From Limonium bicolor (taxonomy: Eukaryota; Streptophyta; Magnoliopsida; Caryophyllales; Plumbaginaceae): 64,000 nt of DNA. The notes beneath the pieces are model-generated. The model had not been told where the DNA came from. It saw nothing but the letters and a program-made list of their open reading frames with translations, and ran no database searches. Below, in pieces: positions 22,813-35,370 of this stretch. How positions within the stretch are numbered: position 1 is the first letter of the stretch; each line of letters begins with the position of its first letter. The position numbers were made by a program, and so were the translations under genes. The stretch covers positions 249,455,882-249,519,881 of the forward strand of contig CM041782.1 of NCBI GenBank assembly GCA_023374045.1, read 5' to 3'.

Positions 22813-24145
22813 GCTTTAGCTGCCTTAAAGAAAGTTGAAGAAGAGTTAAAGAGCTTTCCAACAAGGTATGGTTCATTAATTTTCGTACAAGGATGAGAAA
22901 GTTATGATAGGGACAAAAATCGGATTTACCATAAGATTCTGAAAATTCTGGGCAGAACTGAATCAGGTGACGAACTTTAGACGCGTTTCTGTACCAATTG
23001 GTTGTGATTCAGCCTTCGATGTATAAATACAAGTTGAAGAGGAATCCATGATCTTTAAAACGAGCTATGAAACAACGAATTTGGATCCAGAACGAGAGAG
23101 TTATAGATCTCACAAGATCTGAGTTTACCTAGTCGATTTTCTGGAAAAATCTGGGCAAGAACACGACCTGATCGAGGCTACTTTAGACGCCTTAATCTTT
23201 CAAACGATTGAGAACTAGCTCGAGGTTCCTTCATAAGAGTTGTAGAGCAATTTAAGATCTTCAAAACGAGGTATTGTACGTGAATTTTCATTCACAAACG
23301 AAGAATATACGATTGAGAAAAGTTTACCTCATCAACTGGAATTTCCAGATTTCTGGGTTGCAGTATCTCGGGTAGGCAACTTTCGATTGATTTTCCCGTC
23401 GATGTAGAAAGGTTTAGATGGTGTATGAGTAATGGTTAGAAAGAGGAATGATAGGAGAATCGAATGCAAAAGACGGCATACCAAATGGTGGAGTAGAGAA
23501 GGAGATATAGGCGTTTGAAAATCAACCCTTGAGATGCAAAAACGGTCAAAAACCTGGGACTGTTCAGTGGTAATGCCTGGCTGACTGACACGTCGGTATT
23601 TCTTAAAATTTTGGCTCTAAACTTCAATCTAACATAACATTGGCTAGAATGATCCGTTTTCAACGTTCTTTTTATCAATCTTCTTGGTTTTCCATAACCT
23701 TTTTATTGATATAGTTTTCATGGGCTGGTTTGACCATTCTCAAAAAGTCAACCCTAGAAAGGCTTAATAAGCTTCAAGGTTTCTATAATTTTATTTTGAC
23801 TTTTATGATTCAAATTAATGTACAAACTATTTCTAGAATCTTGATAATATACTTGGAGTGTTTAGAAACTTTCCCAAGATTTATTGACTTATAAATCTTA
23901 TTATTAAATTCATAATACTTTATAATAATATATAATAATGAAGTATTAAATTGTATTCTTTAGAGTTAAATTGAAGGAATCCCCTCAATTAATTTCCATA
24001 TTTCCATATAATATTAATACTCATAATTCCATATGATAATTTAATATTCATAATTCCTTATACTAATTTAATACTTAATAGTATGATTAAAGGTTTAATA
24101 AAAGAAATCCCCTAAATTAATTTAAATTAATTTAGGGGTATTTCA

Positions 24146-24150
24146 GTTCA
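24146..24150 (+). repeat. Target-site duplication GTTCA (right) of C3
   Basis: Identical to 14263-14267. Forward C1 LTR sequence (TCCTAAAACATAATAAAGG) resumes here. Confidence 0.9.
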
Positions 24151-25533
24151 TCCTAAAACATAATAAAGGAGATTAATTTATTAAGTTATTCCTTTGAAAC
24201 TTTAGGTTTTGTAAACAATATGAAAAATGTATTTTAAGACATAAGTTTATTAAAATTTAGTATAAAAGGATTATACATAGTCTATAGCGGGAATGTGTGT
24301 AAAAATAAAACATTTGGGAAATTGAATGTAAGCAAGGATACATAAAAGGTTATCTTAAAGTGCCTTATTATACAGTTAATGATAAAGTAAATAATATACC
24401 TTGGGAATACTAAATGTAAGAGTTCGATAAATCTAAGTTAACTATAATATAGTTATTCAAGATGAGAAGCAATTTAACATCTTATGATAAGATTATTAGA
24501 TGGTTGTAATAAAAGTCATCCTAAACTAAACATAAGATAAATGAGTTTAGTAACTCAATTAGGTTATCATAAAATACATCTACAACACCATGATTCCAAT
24601 ATACAGGATGTAGATCTTAATTAAGTTGAGGGGAAAACTTAATCATAATGGATTATTTGGTAATACTGATAAAATACATAATCAATACATTGTGAAATAA
24701 TAGTATAATATTCTAAGATAAACCTATCATAGGTCATAACTCGATATTTATTCTAAATTAAGAATAAAAGTATTAAGCTTAAGAATTATTATTGAGATTC
24801 TAAGATTAGATGAATAATATAATATGCACTTATGATATAAGGGTCTCAAGAGTCTTGAATTGAGAATTAGGGTTAAGTATGAATAAAGTGGATAAGAGTG
24901 TAACAATTAACAAGTGTTAATAACATACATTCCCTAGTCTTACAACCTTGGGTTATACACCATTCTAAAATAAGTCAAAGGTTATACATAACATTTAAGT
25001 GAGGGCTTAAAAGACAATTGAGACTTAGAAATAAGAGTGAGGAATTTATTTAAGTTTAACTTAGGTTACAAGTTATTGATGTTAGACTACCTTTAATATT
25101 CCTCAGAGTATTGTTGATTATTTGCACAAGTCGACTAGAACTGCTACAGCGATTACCAGGTACGATTTCTCGTACTCAGATACTTTTGGTGACGAACTTC
25201 TTGGCATGTTTTGAGAAACGCTAACTGAGCTTGAATGAATCTCGAAAGGGAACTATTGTGTGACTAACTCAGCTTGATGTGACTAACTGGGCTTTGAATG
25301 TACAATTCACATGATCATTGGTTCTCCTTATCTGGTTACCTCATTAGATATTAACTGCTGAGGGTTTACGCTTCTGCACTCTGTAGGACTGAGTGTTTTG
25401 GTATTGCGCTCGTGCAGTTATTAATCTAGTGGGAATATGGGAATGTTGGTCTTGGTAAATTCTTCTTTCAACTGTGGATATCATTTCAACCATGAGCCGA
25501 GTCTTTGTTGTGATGTGCGCACATCTTCACCGG

Positions 25534-25705
25534 TAAACAGCGAGGGGCTGTATATCCCCTGTCCAATCGGACATGGTAAACAGCGAGGGGCTGTATATCC
25601 CCTGTCCAATCGGACGTGGTAAACAGCGAGGGGCTGTATATCCCCTGTCCAGACGGACGTTGTAAACAGCGAGGGGCTGTATATCCCCTGTCCTATCGGA
25701 CGTAG
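25534..25705 (+). repeat. 43-bp minisatellite, four copies, C1 LTR
   Basis: Units start at 25534, 25577, 25620 and 25663 (TAAACAGCGAGGGGCTG...). Each holds the near-palindrome GAGGGG-CTGTATAT-CCCCT and ends around CGGACGTGG. A decayed fifth start is at about 25706. C2 and C3 have a different two-unit array at this position. Confidence 0.92.
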
Positions 25706-26037
25706 TCAACAGCGAGCCATCTCTTCCAATTGGTTTCATTCCACCCTTGAGTTGTTGGTTCTTGGATTTCTTCTTTCCTTACCTAGTCCTTGTGACTACT
25801 TGGGTCTTTCTACTCTTACTGGAACTTAATCTAACTTAAGCATGGGATGTTCACTGACTCCTGGTGTGGTTCTAACTGACTAACTTTATCTTTATTGTTG
25901 ACTATCTCTATTACTTGCTTGTTGCTTTGACTTGGTGATTTGAAGTGCCTTGTCCCTGTTTGGTTTTTAAGAGTTTCTTTCCAAGTTTCTATATTGTTTA
26001 AAGATTATGTTTTAATTTCTGTTATGAGGATTGTACC

Positions 26038-26103
26038 AGTTCCATTCCAGGGAACTGACTCACCCCTCCTGGGGTGGGCTGCTTGGTTTCATCTTGCAGG
26101 TAC
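26038..26103 (+). other. Conserved hairpin and acceptor-like module, C1 5' LTR
   Basis: AGTTCCATTCCAGGGAACTG hairpin, ACTCACCCC...GGGGTGGGC hairpin, then TTGGTTTCATCTTGCAG|GTAC. It lies 240 bp before the LTR end, with the same layout as in A, D and E although the bases differ. Confidence 0.55.
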
Positions 26104-26348
26104 GAATTGCTATACAGGTAGCCACGAAGAGTATGAGTGTATGGGATGGGAATTAGGAACTTTGGAGAGCTATTGTATTTTGTTATTATTCTTTTATGTT
26201 ATGTTTTCTCGAGTTCAGACCGTAGCTTTGTAATATCATAAGTTGTAATTGGTGAGGTTTGGTGCCGGGTGTTTGGAACCCGATGATCTGTAATCGCCTT
26301 AGTTTTATTTTTCCGCTGCATTTATGTAAATAGGGGCGTTACAGAAAG

Positions 26349-26375
26349 TGGTATCAGAGCGTAGTTACGCTCTGA
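26349..26375 (+). promoter_or_regulatory. Primer-binding site inside a hairpin, C1
   Basis: TGGTATCAGAGC at 26349-26360, 5 nt after the LTR, overlapping the perfect inverted repeat TCAGAGCGTA (26354-26363), GT, TACGCTCTGA (26366-26375). Identical to family A although the LTRs are of different families. Confidence 0.93.
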
Positions 26376-28390
26376 ACCCGAGAAAACAAGCCGAGTGAAA
26401 TAGTTAGAATATAGGTGCCCTTAAAACTGGGGAATTGGGGTAGAATTGGGAAGTGAGGATTCCAGTAAGGCACGACTCCTAACCCTTCTTGGATTAGTGA
26501 ATGATTTCTTTATACACTTTTTGTATGAATGTCTGTTAGGAATTGTGTGTTGTCATACCGTTTGATCATTAAACTATAGAAAAAAATAATAATAATAATA
26601 AGTCTGGAACATTATCAATTGGGTATGATAAGATCTTGGTTGGAATAAATCATACATTGAACTACTTTCAAAAGCATACGTATGGAAAATACATGGCTAA
26701 GAAAGCAATGCTTTAAAAGCTTGTACACATGTTCCCAGAATTTTAAAGAATACTTTTGGTTGGAAATAGTATACAAGTGGAGCTTTGAATAACTAAGTGA
26801 TATATACTTCAACTCCTTTAAAGCTTGAAATAAATCTCAAGAACTACTTGGTACAAATTATTACCTAAAGATAATGTTTAAGATAAATCTTAAGTCTAGA
26901 AAATTATTAAACTAACAAGAACTAGTAACTCATCAGAAAAGATCAACATCCAAACCTGTAATCCACACTAAAACTCTATGTTAACTTCAGAAAGAAAATA
27001 CATAAACCTAACACCCTACGGGAAGTGCCTGGTGCGACGAACTCCTAGGCTGAAAGTAGTGGGGGTGCACACTCACTTCTGGAAGTCTAGGGGCTAGACA
27101 AGCCTTGTCATCTAACCGTAAATAATCTTCTACGCAAGTGATGGATTGTGTTGAACTTGAGGAGGATTGGTGGTAAGACGTTACCATCATGAAATCTTGA
27201 GCTAGGCATATTTCATTACTAGCCACAATGAACAATTCAAAATTTGTATCTTAAGATTCAGTATTAAAATTCATACATGTAAAGGGTTTATTGAGTTAAA
27301 TATTTGGTGAAAAATACCTATACATGGAGGAAGGGGATTTAAATTTGGGTACTCCAAGGTACAACATCTACCCCTTATTAAATATAAAAAAATATATTAA
27401 AGGAAGTAACTTAAAGATTGAGTGAAGGGAAGAGTAATACTAAACTAAATATCATTGATTCTTAAATACTTGGAGTAATGAGCATCTAGTAAAAAAAAAT
27501 GAGAGTTACTTAAGTATTGGAAATTCTCATGTTTATTTGGAAGTTTAACATTATACATATGCAAAATTTTAGAAGTCACAGAAGGTGTATTTTTATAAAG
27601 GAATATAATACAAATTTTAATGTATGGTTGGCTAATAAAGCTTTGAATATAATTTTGAAAGACTATCTAGACTTATTATATGATCTAAAATATTATTAAA
27701 CTACTCAAACATGTTACACTACACGATTTATAGCTTGTTAATATATTGATATGTGAAAATAACATAAATGGCACATTTACGTATTTTAGGTTATAAATTC
27801 GGTACAAGGTTTCATGAAAGATTTAATTGCATTGAAAAAAAAAAAGTTTTAATATATAGTATGATACTATTTTAAATAAGTTCATGAATTTTTAAGCCAT
27901 GACAATTAAGAAACTTTAGGTTATAAAATGCTTCTAGAAAAATGTTGTAGTAAGGATGGCATTTAAATAATTACATTACATTATAATGGAATTTTTCTTT
28001 TATGAATTAATAGTTTCCAAATCACATGATTAAGATTTTGATACCTACTACACCTAATACTACTTAAATAAAGAAAGAGTGAACTAAAATGTTATTATAG
28101 TAATATCTAAGTATAACCTATGTTCCGTTCTCAAAATTTAACCTACTATATGAATGATGAATTCTAAACGTTGTTCTTGCCAATGACCGTAAGAGAGGCG
28201 AAATGAGTTAGGAAAGCATGTTGGGAACACTAAAAGATTTAATTATAATCAAGCTAGAATAACAACGAGTGATATTGTGCATCAAAAATGAACTGCATCC
28301 TTGAAGGAGGAATCTCCATAGGAGATGTAAAATATAGTGCTCCTTAAAAGTGAGTTTAAATTCCACTTCATTATTACGAGACGGATATGG

Positions 28391-28419
28391 GTCGTACCCT
28401 ATTTTAAGGGGGGTACGAC
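28391..28419 (+). promoter_or_regulatory. Internal polypurine tract within a hairpin, C1
   Basis: GTCGTACCC (28391-28399) pairs with GGGTACGAC (28411-28419). The purine tract AAGGGGGG (28406-28413) is partly in the stem. C2 has it at 58636-58665. It could be a central PPT or a relic of an earlier element end. Confidence 0.6.
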
Positions 28420-28808
28420 ATCTTCATAAAATAAACATACAATATAAAATGAACATATAATGGACATATCATTCGTACTGGTCATAAAATGAATAGGTAA
28501 GGATCATAAAATAAAATTTTATAATAATCAAGAAAATACAAATACATAACAATCAGGGGGTACAAATAAATATCGATCATAGATAAATTCAACAGTGCCA
28601 TAAAATTTACAACAAAGCTTGATAATAAGGTGCTGAATTCTTTGAATGTAGTGTTTGATAACGGAAACAAATGTTTGGGAATTGTTATTGGATGAATACC
28701 CTTGAGTGGTTGATTGTTTGGTATACATTTTAAAGCTTGTAGTACAACTTGATATTTAGTTTACCCACACACCGGAAGCGGGTGTGAGTAGTTGGTAGAT
28801 AAATCTTA

Positions 28809-28842
28809 AACTTCGGGACGAAGTTCTCTTTTAAGGGGGGGT
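28809..28842 (+). promoter_or_regulatory. Second internal polypurine tract with hairpin, C1
   Basis: AACTTCG-GGA-CGAAGTT (28809-28825), CTCTTTT, then AAGGGGGGGG (28833-28842) and TAGAGCAT. This is the classic context that elsewhere precedes a 3' LTR, yet no LTR starts here. C2 copy: 59053-59085. Confidence 0.65.
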
Positions 28843-29131
28843 AGAGCATAATCTTTCTTCGCTACCTCATCCAGATTATGCCCTGTTGTGATTAGCAGAG
28901 TAAGAGGTGTATGTGTACTTGGTTTTTACATTATGACACCGCATGTGACTTTTTATTTTTATCATGAAATATCTCGGTATATCTTGGTTCAGTTTGAGTT
29001 TGAGTAATCTCGAGTGGAATGTGGAATGGGAATGGATGGAAATAAAGGATTGGATTGGTATGGAATTTCGTTGGAATTATTATTGTTTTAGCACACCCGA
29101 AGTGGTGTGAGTGCTTATTAGTTGATTTTTA

Positions 29132-29161
29132 AACTTCGAGGCGAAGTTTCTGTTAAGGGGG
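29132..29161 (+). promoter_or_regulatory. Terminal hairpin and polypurine tract, C1
   Basis: AACTTCG-AGG-CGAAGTT (29132-29148), then AAGGGGG (29155-29161), six bases before the LTR at 29168. C2 copy: 59378-59406. Confidence 0.85.
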
Positions 29162-29167
29162 ATATAC

Positions 29168-32100
29168 TGAAATACCCCTAAATTAATTTAAATTAATTTA
29201 GGGGATTTCTTTTATTAAACCATAAATAATACTATTAATATTAAATTATGGTATGGAATTATGAATATTAAATTATTATATGGAATTGTGAAATTTATTT
29301 AGGGGTTTTCTCCTATTTAACCCTAATTATTATACATTATTATATAGTATTATGAATTTAATAATAAGATTTATAAGTCAATAATCTTGGGAAAATTTCT
29401 AAACACTCCAAATATATTATAAAGATTTTAGGAAGTGTTGGAACATTGTTTTGAAACATAAAAGTCAATATAAAATTCTAGAAACCTTAAAGCTTATTAA
29501 GCCTTGCTAGAGTTGACTTTTTGAGAATGGTCAAACCAGGCCATGAAACCTATACCAATAAATAGGTTATGAAAAACCATGAAGATCGATAAAAAGAACG
29601 TTAAAAACGGACATCCTAGCCAAAGTTATGATAATTGAAGTTTAGAGCCAAAATTTTGAGATGCTGACGTGTCAGTCAGCCAGGCATTACCACTGAACAG
29701 TCCCAGTTTTCGACAGTTTTGGCATGTCGAGGGTCGAATTTGAACGCTATATCTCCCTCTACTCCACCATTTGGTATGCCGTCTGTTTCATTCTCTTCTC
29801 CTTATCTCATCTTTCCAACCATTACTCACACATCATCTAACTCCTTCTACAATGACCGGAAAATTGATCCAAAGTTGGCTCCTCGCGATTGCGTAACCCA
29901 GAATTCCAGTTTTTCCTGAAATCGGGTAAACTTCGTCTCGCCATAACTTCTTCCTCTCCCAAATTTCGTGTTCTTTAGCTTGTTTGAAGATCTATAATCC
30001 CTCTACAACTTTCGTGTTTATGACCAAGGCTGATTCGTACTGGTTGGGAGATAAAGCTGTTCAAAGTTGCTTGTTCGATCGCGTCGGTTTTCTGCCCAGT
30101 TCCCGAAACCCTAGGTAAACACCGATCTTGGAGATCTGTAACTTTCTCCCTAGTTCATCAAATTCAATGATTCTTCCACTAACATCTAGAGTTACATGTC
30201 TAGTTTGGATTGTGATAGGTTCCATGAATCAAGTCTCTCTCAGTTGGTGCGAGTTGATTCGAGAAGGAGCATACCTGAACCACATAAAATATCGATTTCC
30301 AGATTTCCCGATTTGGTTTCACCCCGTTAATGCAATTCCGGTGAGTCTCCGATCAAATTGCTCCGGTTGATGTTCGTAGTCATGTTTCCGATCAAACCCA
30401 CATGCCAATTTAGTCTATTATGCATTATAATGGGAGAATTTGTCAAAATTGAATTCGAATTGAACTGTGAACCCTAACTTCGAACCCAGATTCGAAACTA
30501 CTCAATTCGCATGAAAATTGGGGAAATGGTACCATTAGAACCGGGATTTATTACGAATCGATAGGAACAAGAATCACTCGATTTCGTTCTGTGGTTAAGG
30601 AGAAATTGGCAAAAGTACTCAACCTCTTGCTGTGTTCGCTGATGAACTCGACAATATAGGGCCGTCCGATCGTAGGTATTAGTAATGGACGGCCGAGATT
30701 AGATCTGGGGTTTAAGTTGATTATGTTTTATAATTTTCAGAATTAACCCTAACTTGTTGAATTTATTAATGGCCTTCCCAATGAGTTTTGACTTGAAATT
30801 TTAACCATAGATTCCTTATAAAATCTAGTTTATTATGATGTAAATTAATATGGGTTTTGAGTTTTTAAACGTAAGTTATATTTTTTAAGTTATGAGTATT
30901 ATGGAATTATTTGGATAATTTAAAAAGATATTTTATGAAATAAAAATTTTTAATATGTCTAAAATGTTATAGTTACTATATATTTAATTTGGGGATTTTT
31001 GGACAATTGTAAATGGGTTTAAAAATTGTGTTTATGAGTTTTTCATAAGAATAACTTATAATATATGGTTTTTAATGTAATAAAAATTAAAGTATAGTTG
31101 ATTAATGAACTTTATAGGTTGGGGAAAATATAATAAGACTAATTAACATTTAATACAGTATGTTTATAAATATTTTGGGTACTAACTTTAAGTGAAGTAA
31201 AAATTGTTACATATATATATATATTTATATGAGAGAAATAAATAGAAACTTATATTAAATCAAGGAATTTAACTAAACTACATTTTATTTATTATATAAT
31301 ATGGAAGCTAATATGTTTAACGAAAAACTAAGGGAAATACTTTATTTTATAAACCATATATTGGATGTAGCTATGTGTAAAAGTTAGTATAAATAATTAA
31401 GTGCAATAAAACTACACAAGGAATGTCTTGAATAAATCCTAATATATATACACATAAAAAACTACATAAATAAAAGAAATAAAATGCCTTATAGAAAATA
31501 TAATATGAAGGAATTAATGAGATAAACTAAACCTCTACATAATACTAATAAAAGAATATTATATGAGGCGGTATTAAATTAAGATTATTAAACTTAAGGA
31601 GTTATCTTTGAATTTCTAAGATTTATATAAACCGTATTAAAATACATGTATAGTATTAGTCAACGACCATAATGTAAGTCTATAATTGGGTTAAGTAATT
31701 AATAAGTTAAAACTTAGGAAAAATTGTGATTAGATTACATAAAATGTTACACAAATAGATCTTATTCTATAATTAATGATAAATAAATGTAATACTTTTA
31801 CATCTAAATGTTCTTAATATATAAACAATAATAAAGTAAATAAAATACTTTTACATATGAATGTGAGGTGGATTAGTAAGTCTAGATTTAATCATTTCTT
31901 AACATTTAAGGTATTGAAATATAACTTAATGTTTTAAGATAAAATCATTAAAGGATTATGATATAAAACTATTAAACTATGATTTGGAAATTTATCTAAA
32001 TAATAATCCTTAAGTTTCTTAGATAACTAGAAATATTATACATTAATTACCAATTTAGGATGTGAGTTACAATTAAGTGAGGTATTTAGTAGTTAGAATT

Positions 32101-33200
32101 TAAAAAGGTTTTAAATAGGAATTATACAAAACCTTTGAACCTTTATTAGATAAAACTAAGTTACATAAGAGATTATATTGATCTACTTTACGGCACTAAA
32201 ATATTAATGTGTCATTTGAGTATAAGGTATGAGGATTTTTCAGAATATTATCTTATTAAGTAATTGACAATTTCACTTGTGAATGAGAGTTTAATTCTTA
32301 GATAAATTTACCTTATGTTAAGATATAATGTTCATCCTAAAACATAATAAAGGAGATTAATTTATTAAGTTATTCCTTTGAAACCTTAGGTTTTGTAAAC
32401 AATATGAAAAATGTATTTTAAGACGTAAGTTTATTAAAATTTAGTATAAAAGGATTATACATAGTCTATAGCGGGAATGTGTGTAAAAATAAAACATTTG
32501 GGAAATTAAATGTAAGCAAGGATAATAAAAGGTTATCTTAAAGTGCCTTATTATAGTTAATGATAAAGTAAATAATATACCTTGGGAATACTAAATGTAA
32601 GAGTTCGATAAATCTAAGTTAACTATAATATAGTTATTCAAGATGAGAAGCAATTTAACATCTTATGATAAGATTATTAGATGGTTGTAATAAAAGTCAT
32701 CCTAAACTAAATATAAGATAAATGAGTTTGTAACTCAATTAGGTTATCATAAAATGCATCTATAACACCATGTTCCAATATACAGGATGTAGATCTTAAT
32801 TAAGTTGAGGGGAAAACTTAATCATAATGGATTATTTGGTAATACTGATAAAATACATAATCATTACATTGTGAAATAATAGTATAATATTCTAAGATAA
32901 ACCTATCATAGGTCATAACCCGATATTTATTCTAAATTAAGAATAAAAGTATTAAGCTTAAGAATTATTATTGAGATTCTAAGATTAGATGAATAATATA
33001 ATATGCACTTATGATATAAGGGTCTCAAGAGTCTTGAATTGAGAATTAGGGTTAAGTATGAATAAAGTGGATAAGAGTGTAACAATTAACAAGTGTTAAT
33101 AACATACATTCCCTAGTCTTACAACCTTGGGTTATACAACATTCTAAAATAAGTCAAAGGTTATACATAACATTTAAGTGAGGGCTTAAAAGACAATTGA
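29168..33200 (+). mobile_element. C1 3' LTR, truncated at its right
   Basis: It starts TGAAATACCCC and matches the C1 5' LTR in order, including across the point where C3 split that copy. It stops at AGACAATTGA (33191-33200), where a reverse B-type LTR begins with TGTAACACCCC. The remaining 1.3-1.4 kb of the LTR is not found to the right of that LTR. The 29640-30780 part shows many lost bases relative to 11500-12640. Confidence 0.88.
29175..29204 (+). repeat. Perfect 30-bp palindrome, C1 3' LTR
   Basis: Same uninterrupted palindrome (CCCCTAAATTAATTT and its complement) as at 11052-11081. Confidence 0.95.
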
Positions 33201-35370
33201 TGTAACACCCCACTCGTAATCACGTAATAAACACTCACGTAGCATTTAATTAATAACGTCTCACAACGGAAGTCTCACATTACTAAAACTCACATGGGTG
33301 TCACATGTCATTACTCGCCCATACGAGTAAAGAAGCAGAAATAATAAACTACGAAATAACATTGGGTATTACAATACAACCGCAGTGATAACGAGATACT
33401 AACCTACCAATCAATTCTAAACCAAGAGTAACTTTCAATGACAATGAGCGTCTAGGTAAATCCCATGTGTGTACAAACGTTATAAACACATTAAACTAAT
33501 ATCCATCTTATACATTACAAGGTCTCGTACTGTAATTAACTAACTAACCTACACTAACCTACCCTGGTCCCGCTCTTTCGGCTTCCGACGGTGATTCATC
33601 TCATCACCTGCCGTAATGCCAAAAGGCTCAAGCATAAAACGCTGAGTACGCCAGGCCTGACCCTATTGGTCACTTAATAGTCCTGGTCCGCCATTATTAA
33701 GTTCGTTACACTGCTTTACTAGTGAATTCGGTAAAGTATTAAAGCAGTAAACACATGGGTAGCGGTAATTTAAACAGTAATACAGTCACTACATTTCACA
33801 CAATCACACACACACACACAACACAAGTAATAACATTAGCACGTGCAGCTGTTAGTACAGTCAGGTTGTTTAGTTAATCACACGACCCCCCGGGTCCTCA
33901 TTACATCACATCACATACGTCAGTGGTGTCAAGTTAGGACCACCCAAAATAATCTCACTTGGACGTAGTCCCCACGTACACACAAGGTGCTCACTGCCCT
34001 GATCATCCGAAGACTCTGGGACTTATTCACTTTGCCTTTGTAAAGGCGTCCATTTAGGTGGCCAAGGGCCTGGTGCCAACGGTAGCACACTCCGCCTGAC
34101 GATCTATCTAGGCTCGTTCAGGATTTACTAGGGAAAACCCGACACAGGTTAACCCAAGAGATCTCTACGCACGACCAGCAGCCAATGACTGTCTGGATTA
34201 AGGTTCACATCACTTTCATTCATACTTCACTGTTAGCTTCGTTAGTTTGTGATCCAGTTACAGATTTAAACATGAAATACATCACTTACTTGTTGGCTGC
34301 CCTATGGGTCTTACGCATTCCTAGAATAATTCTAGGTAGTATTTATCTTTGAGTCAAAGCTCTAGGGACCGACAATGTCGTGTCTCGTTCCTAAGTGTTT
34401 TACTTAGGTTATAACTACATACTTGTAATATTTAGCGTATTATGTCAAAGGACGGTAACCACAATCACATAACTCGCATATGTAGTTTTATATAAGTTGA
34501 TCTATAGTCGACGTGGTATTAGTCCCGTAGGACGTTCGCGCACAATTAAATGGTGCGGGAAATTAAACAATCAAATATCACATATCACAATCACATCCAC
34601 TCACATACATACATGCATCACACACGTTATACAATACACATATCTGAGCCCGAGGAAGTCCTCAGGACATCTCAGATCAGACCCCTTTACGTACCGTTCA
34701 CCAAGACCTAGGTTGCGCAGTAGACCACTAGCTCGTCGAGCGCCTTCGTCGGTGATACGGTCTAAATAACAACATAACATAAGTCAATCCACATGACCTA
34801 GTCAAGTTCGGTAAATCCAAACAGCACAAGTAATCCCGACCTTTCATCCCCGGATTGCAACAATTATTTGTTAAGGTATCGTTATACGAGACTCGTTACT
34901 GCTAGTACGTATTAACTATCAATGCCCGGGTTTATTCTAAAGGAGTCGGTTATAAGGACGTCTTAGATGTAGCGTTTCCGGACGTTAGGATTTGTTCCTT
35001 GTTTTTACGAGTATACGAATATATATACATTTTTTTTGGTTTTATATATACATATTATTTTCGGCTATATATGCATATGTATATATATATTTTCATCATT
35101 TGATCTTAATCATACACCATATAGTTGCATGTATGCATGCACTATATTATATACTCATTATGTGTATACTTTTATCTTATGCTTGCGCAAGCTTATATAT
35201 ATTCATACACAATCATATTTCAAGAATTATGTTCTTAAATTATTTACTCTTCACCGAATTCCTTTCCTTGCTTCTTCGTGAGGACATGACATCAAATAAT
35301 ATCGTTATATGTTTGCACATCAGCACTAGAAGTCTCTACATAGTTTCCAAAAGCGACTCCTTCCATTAAA
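33201..35370 (-). mobile_element. Family B-type LTR, reverse, right end unresolved
   Basis: It starts TGTAACACCCCACTCG, the reverse complement of a B LTR end, and parallels 1-794 in reverse order (Kozak-like or coding content absent). It includes the hairpin module near 33597-33650, a (CA)n tract at 33805-33825 and a block with GTACCGTTCACC (about 34691), the counterpart of GGTGAACGGTA in A and E. From about 34990 it becomes AT-rich (ATATATAC runs), like E after its array. I could not find the other LTR tip, so 35370 is only where resemblance fades. ATTGA at 33196-33200 is the candidate left target duplication. The 125-codon frame at 34992-35369 is low-complexity. Confidence 0.65.
33805..33825 (+). 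repeat. (CA)n microsatellite
   Basis: Near-perfect CA repeat inside the reverse B-type LTR. Confidence 0.9.

Larger units (their letters stand above)
14268..24145 (-). mobile_element. C3: family C solo LTR, reverse, split by a D solo LTR
   Basis: On the plus strand it starts TGTAACGCCCC and ends GGGGTATTTCA, the reverse complement of a C LTR, with GTTCA on both sides. Without the nested D LTR it measures about 5.2 kb, one LTR length, and no interior, PBS or second LTR is present. It is therefore a solo LTR, the product of unequal recombination between two LTRs. Pieces: 14268-18133 and 22813-24145. The 14516-14577 stretch is the reverse of the conserved acceptor-like module. 14906-15000 holds a two-unit GAGGTCTG minisatellite. 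15400-17870 is AT-rich with nothing further recognised. Confidence 0.92.
24151..26343 (+). mobile_element. C1 5' LTR, second part
   Basis: Continues the LTR after the C3 insertion, matching 32335-33200 and 54478-56594. It ends TAGGGGCGTTACA directly before the PBS. It is AT-rich to about 25080, then holds a block with GGTACGATTTCTCGTACTC, the 43-bp minisatellite (25534-25705) and the conserved module (26038-26103). Confidence 0.9.
26344..29167 (+). mobile_element. C1 interior, non-coding
   Basis: 2.8 kb between PBS and 3' LTR, nearly identical to the C2 interior (56595-59412). No gag-pol domain is seen. A 60-codon TTG-start frame (27517-27699) is shared with C2, but a frameshift near its end separates the two and I recognise no domain, so I do not call it a gene. 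A (TAA)n tract is at 26583-26602. Three polypurine tracts with hairpins occur at 28391-28419, 28809-28842 and 29132-29161. Confidence 0.8.
11045..33200 (+). mobile_element. C1: giant-LTR non-autonomous retrotransposon, with nested insertions
   Basis: Pieces: 5' LTR 11045-14267 plus 24151-26343 (5416 bp in total), PBS, interior 26344-29167 (2.8 kb), PPT, and 3' LTR 29168-33200, which is cut short by a reverse B-type LTR. A reverse C solo LTR (14268-24145) carrying a D solo LTR splits the 5' LTR. Joining 14267 to 24151 restores the continuous sequence seen at 32331-32340, which proves the insertion. The interior has no gag-pol. LTRs nearly twice as long as the interior are extreme. Confidence 0.9.

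Noticed and set aside
25534..25705. CRISPR-like direct repeats
   Set aside because: Contiguous 43-bp units without distinct spacers in a plant LTR; this is a minisatellite.
27517..27699. Frame of about 60 codons kept in C1 and C2 (57769-57999)
   Set aside because: The two interiors are near-identical throughout, so conservation is not informative; it starts with TTG, frameshifts between copies near its end and shows no known gag or other domain.
34992..35369. 125-codon frame rich in I, Y, F and H, like a membrane protein
   Set aside because: It is a translation of ATAT-rich sequence inside the reverse B-type LTR, with no promoter, domain or second copy.
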